From Lytechinus pictus (taxonomy: Eukaryota; Echinodermata; Echinoidea; Temnopleuroida; Toxopneustidae): a stretch of DNA of 64,000 nt. How positions within the stretch are numbered: the first letter of the stretch is position 1; every line of letters begins with the position of its first letter. A program made the position numbers and the translations under genes. Of this stretch, positions 11,916-24,100 are shown in pieces. Under the pieces are notes generated by a model. The model was given only the letters and a program-made list of their open reading frames with translations, was not told the DNA's origin and did not search any database. The DNA is taken from NCBI RefSeq assembly GCF_037042905.1, contig NC_087259.1, positions 22,943,001-23,007,000 of the forward strand. Reading direction: 5' to 3'.

Positions 11916-14337
11916 TTCTCCAAGTCAGCTAAAGTTGAAATATAATATTCAAATTCTTACCAAAACTACTTACTGATTTAAATGACATAATTTAATTTGG
12001 CTTGTTGTGATAATAGGCCCTGCATATCCGAGAGTAATATATGTAGCATCTCATTTGACGCTTCATGTAAGTCAATAGTAAATTTGTTAAGTTCTGCAAA
12101 CTCTTTTTTAAATAAATAAGTGAGGGACTTTGCTTCAATTTTTTTTGCATGTTTAAGTTGAAAGAGGATATGATGAGCATTTCATAAGCATTTTTTCTAA
12201 ACGTACATTAAAAAAGTACTGTAGGTATTTAAAATAATAAATGGGGGACTGCCCACCCCATCCCCTCCCAATTAACACACCCACTGCGATGCTTGTATAT
12301 TTTAAGGATGTGACCAATGGGGTATTTGAACACCGACGAATGGGCACTACCGAGATGCTGAGATATCCTCTTTTTTGTCTGAAACTGCTCACTAACTAAA
12401 CGTATATGTAATGTACCAATCTTACCATCAGAGTTATGGCTCTTATTAACCCTTTGTTGTTAATTCCTACTCAACGATACACATATATTTACTATTAAAC
12501 TTACATGTAAGCCCAGTGCAGCCCACATCTCCATTATTTTATCTTCAAGCTCATAATTTTGTTTAAAAATCTGCTGTTTTACTGCGTTAGCCATATCCTG
12601 CCAATTCTTTGTATGAGTTCAACAGATTGTGCTGTAGTAGATGAATTTACAATATTCGAAAATGTAATCTGAAGTTGTCAAATTTGTTTAAAGTAGTGAC
12701 GAACTGACAATGGCTATATCATTCATCAGTTCTTTTGCTAGGCCTATATATTTTTAGACAGTATAGATCACGGCTGTATCACTGCCAAAACGTGTACTAT
12801 GAAGTATGAACAAAGAGCAAGACATCAATTGTATTACAACTAAAGAACACTTATAGTTCATTATTTTGATAAAAGAGCTTTTACAAAAGAAAAGTATTAT
12901 TGAACCAAATTTGGCACTTACATGTATATTGGTATCCTAATGAAGTGCATTATATTATCAGTATTAGTATTTTAGGGAGGCGCATCAGTAAACTCCTTAA
13001 AGGGGAAGTTCATCCTGAGAAAAAATTTAGGGTAAAAATAGCAGGCAAAATAATAATAAATATTGCCGAAGGTTTCGGGAAAATCCATAAAAGGATGAAA
13101 AAAGTTATTAGAATTGTTATTCTTTGATTGGTGACGTCATTATGCAAGCAGCTTTCTTACATATCGTATGGTAAAAAATCAATGAGATATCATTTTCTCA
13201 GAAAATTGAAAACGAATTTTACTGTACCTTCAGTACATCAATAATCAAATCTATTTCACACCCGTTTAAAAAAAGTTATGCATTTTATATTACAAAACAT
13301 ATGGAGAAGTTGCTCGTTTATGACGTCACAGATCCAAACCTTACAATTCTAATAACTTAATCTTTAATGGATTTTCCTCAAACCTTCACCAATATTTTTT
13401 TTCATTTTTTCTGCTATTTTTGCAACAGGGTGAACTTCCCTTTAATTTGAGTATTGAAATTGAATTTGGTAATAGGTCAGAATTACAGCATACTTTTCTT
13501 TTGTATTTTGATCATAATCTTTGATATCATACCAAAGTCAAAGATAAGCACATTCTGATTTTCACCATGCAAATAAAATCGATTCTAAGCAACCCCCCCC
13601 CCCCCGTGTGGTGGTGGTAGGTTAGGTCCAGGGCCGAGACTATGATGTTAAGATATGAAATATTTGAGTGAAGAGGCCGAGGTGATTGGGGTTTTATGAA
13701 AATATTCAATAGCTTCAGTTAGACTAGGTTTTATTCATGATTTATGTTTGTGTATTTTGTAAATTTCTGTTTTATTTTGTGAATATTTGACACTTAAACA
13801 TGTTAAACAAAGATTGAGTACGTTGAGTTGGGTTTTATTGTAACACTAAAGGAAAAAGAGAAAATGCAAAGTGTTAAATATAAGAGTCTTCAATGTATCT
13901 ATTAATTTGTATAGAGATGATTTTTATTTGATATATGTATTTCATTTTGTATATGAATTGAAGTTGTTGACAAATAAAAACTTGATACAAAAAAAATTTA
14001 ACCAACCTTGGTCTCTTTCTAATTACATCATATAAAAATACGTTACATACACGTATACACAAAATTAAACGCATATTATTTGAACGCAGTTAAAATTGTG
14101 TGGCAGTAATCTCGTTTCCTATCGTATTTGACCAATTTGTTAGAGAAGAAGTGGTGTACATAGCATGTTGATTTTAATAATATGTATGTACAATCTGCCG
14201 AAATTTAAACAATGAAAATAAGTATTAAATAATATATTTCAAGTTTATAATATGTTTTTCTTGTATTATTCATATTTAAGAACAGTGATATCACCGTCGT
14301 TACTTGTTACCTTCATAACAATTAATTTTTTTTTTTG
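11916..14337. other. intergenic region between the AGPAT-like genes, first part
   Basis: AT-rich, with no supported gene. It contains a family B inverted-repeat element (12997-13445) and a poly(C) run near 13591. Confidence 0.5.
12997..13445. mobile_element. TTAA-ended MITE-like element, family B copy 1
   Basis: About 450 bp with ends TTAAAGGGGAAGTTCATCCT and AGGGTGAACTTCCCTTTAA. The inner arms are also complementary (CCGAAGGTTTCGGGAAAATC with the reverse of GATTTTCCTCAAACCTTC). A second copy is at 31589. Confidence 0.8.
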
Positions 14338-15130
14338 GATTTGGGCAAAGAATGGAGTTTTGATGTATAAAAATGTAGGAAAGGTGAAGGAGAGAGAATG
14401 AAGAGAGCGAGAGAGCAAAACAGGATTACTGTACGAAAAGACTGAAGCATTTATTTTGATAAATATTCAAAATGAGTTATAATTTGGAATGAAGTCTCCA
14501 TAGATTATGTGGAATAATCAGCACTGATTTCCTAATACACTTTTTGACACCATTATGAACAAGGAATTTCCTTTATTCATTGAAAATTTCATAATGTCGA
14601 ACATGAAATATTACTGAAACGAAAAAAAAAAATCGAAAAAAATAAAATGTCGATTTGGTTGAATAGAAAGGACGAGTCCACCCCCCAAAAAAATGATTTG
14701 AATGAAAAGAAAGCGACAGTGAACTATTGTACAAGACTGTATAAACACCGGAAAGAAAACCGAAAGAGCGTGTGTGCGTATGTGGGGGAATACTGGACTA
14801 GTGTTGTGACTGTGTGTGTCTTGTGAAAGATTTGGGCAAAGAATGGGGTTTTGATGTATAAAAATGTAGGAAAGGTGAGGGAGAGAGAATGAAGAGAGAG
14901 CAAAGCGCGATTACTCTACGAAAAGACAGAAGCATTTATTTCGACCTACTACTCAGAGCAGTAGGTCCATGATTTTGGTAAATATTCAAAATGAGTTATC
15001 ATTTGGAATGAAGTCTCCATAAAATTTGTGGAATACTCAGCACTGATTTCCTAATACACTCTGACACCATTATAAACAATGAATTTCCTCTATTCATTGA
15101 AAATTTCATAATGTCGAACATGAAATATTT
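14338..15130. repeat. direct duplication of a ~270-300 bp unit
   Basis: GATTTGGGCAAAGAATGG begins near-identical units at about 14338 and 14831. Both run through AATTTCATAATGTCGAACAT. The second unit carries a short extra segment with its own small inverted repeat (CCTACTACTCAGAGCAGTAGG). The function is unknown. Confidence 0.75.
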
Positions 15131-16393
15131 AACGTAAGAAAATAAAGAAAAATATAAAATGTCGATATGGTTGAATTTGGCAATAAAAAGTAAATATTGG
15201 AATGAATGAAAGAAATCAATATTACTAGAGCCTCAGGCAACAGCTGATCGGGTTTTAACGAAGGACACTTGTCATACGTTAAATTACCCTCACCCCCCCC
15301 CCCCCCCCACCCACACAATTCCTCTCTCGCACGCTCTACCTTAAAATTGAAAATAATAATGTAGATATAAGCAATCACATTTTAGTTCTTACAATAAAAC
15401 AAGTATTCAGGCCCATGTCTTTACCAGGGTCATAATACTGATGTTATTACGGGAATTAAAAAGAAGAGTCGCATAAGCCTACTTATTTCAATATCATTTC
15501 ATTTGGCCCTTGGTATGCACATGTACATCATGAACATGATTCATGTTAATGAATTGTTATTCTAGTCGGTCGTGAATTAAGGCTGAGCAATTATACTACA
15601 GTTGGAGCAAACAAATGAACTCGTTCATTAAGTTTTGAATAATAGTATCGAAGCAAACATATCAATTATCATAAATGTGAAATCCTTTACATGCGCACCC
15701 GGGGGGGGGCACTGCCATTGAAGAGTGGACAGCATCCGCGAAAATCAAGGGCAAGCCGCTAGGACACATTAAACGCGGATTTTATGAAGACGTCCAAGAT
15801 TTGAACACTCCAAACAATGTCAATGATTTCAATTAATGATTTTTTGCGTTTTTAACACTCTATTCGCGTTCCACGCCAACCGCGAAAACACACAAGTCCT
15901 TAAATTGACCCTTTTTCTGGTCTGAATATCAAATTTTCAGCTCGCGCTCGTATCATTTGATTACTGAAAAACGTATGGTCTAGAATGAATTCCAACAAAC
16001 GAGCTTTAGAATGCCCTTCTTCAGGTCTGAATTCAAAAATTTTCAGCTCACAATTAGTGAGATACGTATCATGTTTATTACTACAAAAAGTGCCTCATGT
16101 GTTTAGATTTAATTCTAACAAAATCAGCAAGCGCTTGACGCTCGCATTAGATGACTATGTTGAGATATGTATGCTCTCCATGAAGTCCCCAAAATGTCCC
16201 TGTTTGGGGTCAATATAATAAAAAAAATCGGCTTGCGCTTCGCGCTCGCATTGTTTGTTTTGGGAGACGTATCACGATTATGAAAATTTGCCTATAAAGT
16301 TCCTTTTTAGGTCTGATTATCAACACTTTTCAGCTCACGCTTCGCGCTCGCATTATTTGATCAGTGAGAAACATGTCTGTTTAATGGCAGTCC
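15131..16393. other. intergenic region with diverged CGCTTCGCGCTCGCATT repeats
   Basis: There is a poly(C) run near 15293 and a G run near 15702. From about 15900 to 16370, several diverged units of roughly 120-150 bp carry a TTTTCAGCTC...CGCTTCGCGCTCGCATT core. No gene is supported. Confidence 0.5.
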
Positions 16394-16989
16394 TTAAAGG
16401 TCAAGTCCACCCCAGAAAAATATTGATTTGAATAAATAGAGAAAAATCAATCTAGCATGATGCTGAAAATTTCATCAAAATCGGATGTAAAATAAGAAAG
16501 TTGTGACATTTTAAGTTTCGCTTATTTTTCACAAAACAGTTATATAGGCACAAGTCATTGGCAGGCAAATGAGACAGTCGATGATGTCCCCCACTCACAT
16601 TTTCTTTTGTTTTCTATTGTTTGATTATACAATATTTCTTTTTTTTTACAGATTTGACAAGGGCCAACTTGACTGAACCATATAGTATTAAAATAATGTT
16701 AATTCCACATGTTCAGGGAGGAATTTATCTTTGTTCCACTTGACAATGATGGAAATATTTCATATAACAAAATACAAAAGAAGTAGTGAGTGGATGACGT
16801 CATCAGTCTCCTCATTTGCCTACCGACCAGGATGTGCATATAACTGTTTTGTAAAATTAAGCGAAACTTTAAAATGTCATAACTTTCTTTTTTTACGTCC
16901 GATTTTGATGAAATTTTCAACGTTATGCTCGCTGGATTTTTCTCTTTTTATTCAAATCAACTTCCTGTTGGGGTGGACTTGTCCTTTAA
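16394..16989. mobile_element. TTAA-ended MITE-like element, family A copy 3
   Basis: About 596 bp, from TTAAAGGTCAAGTCCACCCC to GGGGTGGACTTGTCCTTTAA, closely similar to copy 2 at 8348. Confidence 0.85.
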
Positions 16990-17306
16990 TTATCTCTATT
17001 AGGTCAGTATACCTGGCAATTGAGCGCACTTCGCGTGCCACCTTAGTGACTCAATTTTTTTGCTGGTGCCCCCCTCCCATACCGTGACCCACGGTACACC
17101 ACTGACTGGACTCGCATGGGAGCGACGGCAGGGGAAACTGCTGCAACACTAATACACACTGTGTTTTTAATATATTTTCCTGTGTTTGTTAAAATCAATT
17201 GATATTGAGGGATTAGCAAGGATGGGCTGACTGTTGGTGCAAATTACTATATTCGCGTTTGAGGCCATCGTGATTTAGGGGGGGGGGGCTCTTTTCTTAT
17301 TTCGGG

Positions 17307-17520
17307 CGTTTATTTGCTCCGGCGAAATTTGCTCCGATGGGAAATCTGCACGTTAAGCAAAACATAAAACCTAACCTACAAAACCAAATAAACCCCAATC
17401 CTTATATTTACATTATTCTGAACCAAAAACTCTATTACGATCCTGACTGTAACCCTATGCCCTCCGAGATAATATCACCGGAGCAATATTGTCGCAGGAG
17501 CACATGTCTTGTCACCGTTT
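17307..17520. repeat. GGAGCAA/TTGCTCC-bounded repeat
   Basis: TTTGCTCCGGCGAAATTTGC at the left and CCGGAGCAATATTGTCGC at the right suggest inverted ends of a small element of about 210 bp. The interior is AT-rich with no supported ORF. Confidence 0.4.
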
Positions 17521-17940
17521 ACCCTCTTCCCGCTCTGCGTTACCTTTGTCGAGGATGCCAATGGCAGTGACCCCCAGGGCACACAAATAATATTTGTGAA
17601 TCATAACTGATTGTTCACTGACCCGCAACAATAAATAAATGGAATTGTAGTTCTAGTGAAATCGTTTCCGCGGCACCACGAGTGCAAAAAACAGTGAATA
17701 GATAGTCGTACAGTGCCGATAACATTGTATACAGCAGTGTAATAGTTCTCCTGGCTGCATGGAATCTGCATCGTTCTCTCTAGAGCTTCAGGTTCAAGCA
17801 CTTTACGAGATCACGAGACAACCAAAATCGTTGAATTCACCGCGATGATGAACATTTTCAGAATTATTGCATCTTTTTTTGTATGATAAAATTGTATCAC
17901 AACTTTAATTTCGCCAATCACTGTCAGGATTACAACCATC

Positions 17941-18137
17941 ATGGTATTCTTCTGGTTGGAGAATATTTTCACATGGTGGGCGGTGGTTTTTTGCTTGGGA
18001 GTCTGGTGGTATGCTAATCGACATCGGAGAGAGGTGTTTTATGTCAAATATGTCTTTTTCCTCTTAAGCTATGCCGTTATATCTTCCATCACAATGCCAG
18101 TGATGCTTCTAAATCCAGGAAACCCAAATAATATAAG
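17941..18137 (+). CDS. AGPAT-like copy 2, exon 1
   Basis: The ATG at 17941 opens a hydrophobic Trp-rich N-terminus and ends MLLNPGNPNN with donor AG|GTAAGT. The end matches MLNPGSPEN in copy 1. Confidence 0.85.
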
Positions 18138-21100
18138 GTAAGTGCATGGTCTATGTAGGGCAAATCCTGGGGGCTTTTGCGTAAAAGAAAACAAATCTGG
18201 CAAATCATTTGCCACAGATTTTCAATATGTTTGGTGTCAATTGCGTAATTTTGTTTGCCAGATTTTTTTAAGGCAAAAAAAAATACTCAACAGATCCTAG
18301 GGAGTGTTTCAGGAAAATTGTCACCACCGACTAAATTGATAGCTCTGACAGTTACCACAGTAACAGTCATAAGCCAGTGCTTCTCGACCAGCCAATCAAA
18401 TTCAATGATTTCATTGAAACTTTCAGAGTTGTTCATCCCCCTTGAGAAGCGCCAGGGTGATTTAAAGGAAAAACAATTGTTAGACTAATCCAAACTAGGA
18501 TGTAACTCCATAATATTCCTGTAAATCAATTGAGAGAGAGAGAAAAAAAGAAATGTCGATTTGCATACTGCCCCCCCCCAAAAAAAAAAAAAATAATAAT
18601 AATAATCGAGAGCCGCCACTCATGTGATGTATGCCTTTTTATAGGCATATTTTCACAAGGGTTCCAGAAAGAAAATGACAAACGAAAACAATACAGTCTA
18701 CGACTATGTTACACAAGTGTTTTTTTTCTTAATTTTATCTTTTTGTTGAAATTGATGTATGTAGGTATAATCCTATACCTATGTATGTTTAAAGCAAACC
18801 TTTAAAATAAAACTCACTATTTCGGTTGTTAACGCAGAATCAGTGGATTCTTCTCGAGATGGTTGCAAGCACCATTTGCAGGGGTTCGAACCACTGTCCT
18901 ACATGAAAGGAACTATCCAAATGACCAATCGTTTATTGTGGTATGCAATCATCAAAGCATCTTCGATTCTCTTGGTAATTATACACGCGTAAACGTTATC
19001 TGATCAAAGATCCTGCATTCGAATAAATGGAAATGTTATATGCCTTCTTGATAACTAAGTGTGCAATTATCTATTTAAAAAAAATTAAAAAAAAGTCATT
19101 AAGTTTAAGTTTCAGGGGTCCCGGTGGCGGAGCCGGTGGATGCGGTGAATATGTTGAAATGTGTCATGATTTTAGTTCATTTCAAGCATTTGTTGACTTA
19201 AATGTCACTTCTCAAACAAAATAATGTTCAATTAATGTAAACAAAACAAACTTTTTAGTTTTGGAATTATTTTATGTCCCTAATGATCTGCCAAAATTTT
19301 AGCCAATATATATTTTCAACAACTTTTTTTTTTATTTAGAAATTTTAATTTCAATATAGATTTGGTCTAATTTCACAAATGCAATATACTAGGGTGATCC
19401 AATGTAGCATTTATTTATTTTTTACACCAATTTATAAATGTGCAGCAGGTCTAATTCGAGAAAAACGCATTTCAAAGTTCAAATTTACATTGACGTCAAT
19501 GTACACTGTTGGTCATAAAGATGAAATATTTTTTTTCACCAATTTTTCACAGCGTAATTATTACATGATTTGAATATGGCATTTATGGTGCATGATAACC
19601 ACTTTACTTTATTATTCTGCCTTTTACACACGTTTGACAGTGATATTTTACAAGTTTATGTCCTAAGCGATGGATGTCATGAGCATAGAACAACAACGAC
19701 GACAATATACAGTAAATTAAAGGACAATCCCAATATTTTCTTCACAAACTGAATTTTTATCTTCATAGCCATGATGGAGGCCTTTCCCGACAATTGCGCT
19801 GTGATTCTCAAGAAGAATCACGTGCTGCACTGGAGCCCATTCGGCTTGGCAGCATTTCTCACTGGCGCCATTTTTGTCGACAAGGGCAACAAGAACAGAA
19901 TGGAGGCCCTACAAAAAGTGGTTGATACCATTCACAAGAAGAAGGTGAATACAATGGCATTCGTACTGGTTGTCTTGTTGTTTGACACTAGTGTTGTTGC
20001 TGTTGTTGATGGATTGGTGGTGGGTTTCTTTTTTTTCTTTTTTTGCTATTGGCGTTGGTGTTGTGTTGTTCTTGGTGGTGCTTTGGGTGATGCTTTTCTT
20101 GGTGTTTAAAATGGTGTTAGCGGTTTAGGTGATGGCAGTCTTGTGGGGTGTTGCAAGAAACTTGCAATTGATCGCAAGTCAATTTCAGGTCCCCAAATCA
20201 ATTGAAATTCATGCATTTCATTGCAAATTTACAACTGATTGAGGGTCTGCTTCTCGCATCAGCAAATATAAATTCATTTGCTTCATTTGAAATTGATCTA
20301 TCATTTCTAACAAGTGGAACGCCTCTGGCAGTCTCGCCTGCATTACGCAATTTAATATAGCAGCAGTGCTAACTTTGAAAACTACTATAAAATAATCATT
20401 CACAAAAACACCATTCATATGGTCAAATACACCCATGTCCACATTTCATTCACTCTATCCATAAACTTTCAAAGTTATGATGGCAATTCAACAATTACCC
20501 CAACATGGCCTTTTTATTGACCTTAACTGACCTTTGACCTTGGTTTTGTGACCTGAAACTCACAGGGGATGTTTAGTGATACTTGATTACTCTTATATCC
20601 CAAGTTTTATGAAATAGATCCATAAACTTCAGAGTTAGGATGGTAATTCAACAAATACCCCCAACACGGCCAAAGTTCATTGACCTTAAATGACCTTTGA
20701 CCATGGTCATGTGACCTGAAACTCGTACAAGATGTTCAGTGATACTCGATTACTCTTATGTCCAAGTTTTATGAACTAGATCCATAAACCTTCAGAGTTA
20801 GGATGGTAATTTAACAAAGACTCCCAACACGGCTAAAGTTCATTGACCTTAAATGACCATTGACCATGGTCATGTGACCTGAAACTTGCACAGGATATTC
20901 AGTGGTACTTGATTAACCTAATGTCCAAGTTTCATGAACTAGATCCATAAATTTTCAAAGTTATGAAGGTAATTCAACAAATACCCCCAACTTGGCCAAA
21001 ATTCATTGACCCTAAATGACCTTTGACCTTGGCCATGTGACCTGAAACTCAGGCAGGATGTTCACTAATACTTGATTAACCTCATGTCCAAGTTTCATGA

Positions 21101-24100
21101 ACTAGATCCATAAATTTTCAAAGTTATGATAGTAATTCAACAAATACCCCCAACTTGACCAAAGTTCATTGACCCTAAATGACCTTTGACCTTGGTCATG
21201 TGACCTGAAACTCAAGCAGGATGTTCACTAATACTTGATTAACCTTATGCCCAAGTTTCATGAACTAGGTCCATATACTTTCTAAGTTATGATGTCATTT
21301 CAAAAACTTAACCTTCGGTTAAGATTTTGAAAATAATTCTCCCAACATGGTCTAAGTTCATTGACCCTAAATGACCTTTGACCTTAGTCATGTGACCTGA
21401 AACTCAAGCAGGATGTTCAGTAATACTTGATTAACCTTATGTCCAAGTTTCATGAACTAGGTCCATATACTTTCTAAGTTATGATGTCATTTCAAAAACT
21501 TAACCTTAGGTTAAGATTTGATGTTGACGCCGCCGCCGTCGCCGTCGGAAAAGCGGCGCCTATAGTCTCGCTCTGCTATGCAGGCGAGACAAAAATGAAT
21601 TCGAAATTTTGCAATCGATCGCAAATGGTGTTGGCGGCAATGTTGTTCATAATGGAGTGTTATTGTTGTTGTGTTAGTGTTGATGTTCTTGTCTTGTTTT
21701 GGAGGGGATTTTGATGGTGTTAATTATTGTTGCTGCTGTAAGTGGTGTTGGTGGTAAAAATTGTAATGGTTTAAAGGACTGGGGGCATGATGCCCCCCCC
21801 CCCCTCGACGCTTCGCGCGATATTTCCGAAACGCAAAAAGATAGCGCCGCAAAAAATGATTTTTTTTTTTCATTAAAGTTTCGCGCAACTTTTGACACCG
21901 AATTCGCGACATACGAGTATAGCATCGCGACGTCATGTGACTTTTTACGAGACAATGTCATGCCGAAAATGGCTCATTTTTATACTTTGTGTACAAAGTC
22001 TATGGGAGATGAAATTCATAAATGGGTGATTATTTTTCGTTCTAATTGGTCTGCTTAATTAATTTTAGGGTTTAATTTAGTTGTTAAATGGTCTGTAATA
22101 GTTTCCATTGAAAAAGCAATAAAAAAAAGATGAAAAACAAAGAAATACATAAATTCTAAAAACAAAGAAAAACATAAGGAAAAAATTGGCTTTCGCAATT
22201 GTTACTTTGTGGAAATCTTTAAATTAGATTACAAAGATGACATCTGGGGTAAAAAAGAAAATTTGATGTGAAACTGGGTGTTAAATATGCAAATAATTTT
22301 TTCCACGAATAAATTTGCATATTTCATTCATAATAAATGAAAAACAATTATTTTCAGAAATTTTTTTATACTTGTAGTTTATGTGGTAAAGAATGTGCCC
22401 TCCAAATTTCGGCGCGATCGCGCGAACGGCGGCCGAGATCAGGAGGGGGGGGGGCGCCCCCTGTCCTCAATACATCTCGTCAAATAGCCCAGTCCTTTTT
22501 TAATTCGATGTAAAAATTCCAGTACAAAAGAATGATGATGACGATAAAATGCTAAATAAAATCACAAATCATCTCATTTTCAAATATTTTTTTATCTCCT
22601 AGTGTCGTGTTTGGTTCTTCCCTGAAGGCACCAGAAAGATATCGGGCAAGGTATTAACGGAAGAACACATGCTGCCATTTAAAAAGGGAGCGTTCAACAT
22701 TGCTGTACTTGCACAGGTAAAGACATACAGTACAGCACACAGCCACACAAGTCATAAACTCTGTACAGCTCATGAGACATTTATTTAGTGAACGAGCTCG
22801 ACAACAAGAAGAATCGTACATTAGATCCATACAACCAATTAGTTAAAGGACAAGTCCACCCCATAAAATGTTAATTTGAATAAATGGAGAAAAATCAAAC
22901 CAGCATAACGCTGAAAATTTCATCAAAATTGGATGTAAAATAAGAAAGTCATGATATTTTAAAGTTTTGCTTATTTTTCACAAAACAGTGATTGCACAAC
23001 TCAGTGACATACAAATGAAACATTCAATGATGTCCTTCACTCACCTTTTCTTTTGTTTTTTATTGTTTGAATTATAAAATATTTCATTTTTTACAGATAT
23101 ATGACAATGAGGACCAACTTGGCTGAACCATATAGTATTAAACAATGCTAATTCCCTGTTCATGGAGGAATTAATCGTTGTTTCACTTGACAATGAGAAA
23201 ATTAGAATATTTCATATTTCTCACAATAAAATACAAAAGAAATAGTGAGTGGATGACGTCCTCAGTCTCCTCATTTGCATACTGACCAGGATGTGCAAAT
23301 GCCTTAACTTTCTTATTTTACATCCGATTTTGATGACATTTTTAGTCTCATGCTTGTTGGATTTTTCTCTTTTTATTCAAGTCAGCTTTTTGTTGGGGTG
23401 GACTTGACCTTTAAACCATGGAGCTACTACCCTTTATGAGTGAAAGGGGCCAAGAGTCACAAAGCAAATGAGCTTGAAGCCCAAAGTACAGTGCAGTCAA
23501 GTCGAGTCAATACTTACAGCCATGAGATGAATGTGAATGCCCGTTTTTCTCTCAAACTTAAATCTGCAAAACTAAGTTCGGATTTCCTTTAATACGACCT
23601 TATTAATGTCTTTGTAGAATAAAATACATTCTTGAATGAAAAGGGGAAACAAAAAATATTGATTTATAAGAGTACTTTTTGAGCATGTCAGTCGGAAGAA
23701 CATATATATCTCATATCCTCCAACATCTTTTTGAAATATTTTTCTTCAAATGCACATATAGTTGTGTTGGAAAGTGGAATAAAATCATGTCATTCAATGT
23801 TTACAGTTTTCACATGCAGATATTTCTGCTAGTTTTACCAAGTATGTACATGTAGATTAATGCAAAGACGAACACATTTCCATGCTTCATTTTCTCGTCC
23901 GTTCACTCTGATCTATAGCCTATAGGTTTACAATGTATATCAAACAATCTGTAATACACTCGTCATATATATTTTTTGTTTCATCTTTCCCACGTTTCTT
24001 CATTACTTTCTCTAGATTCCGGTAGTACCTGTTGTATTTTCATCTCAAGAAAAATTCTTTAGCTACAGAGATAAAATATCCAAACCAGGTACTGTTTTTA

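Noticed and set aside
20451-21530. Regularly spaced repeats that could suggest a CRISPR array
   Set aside because: The units are ~165-190 bp, diverged along their whole length, and the DNA is clearly metazoan. It is a tandem repeat inside a mobile element.
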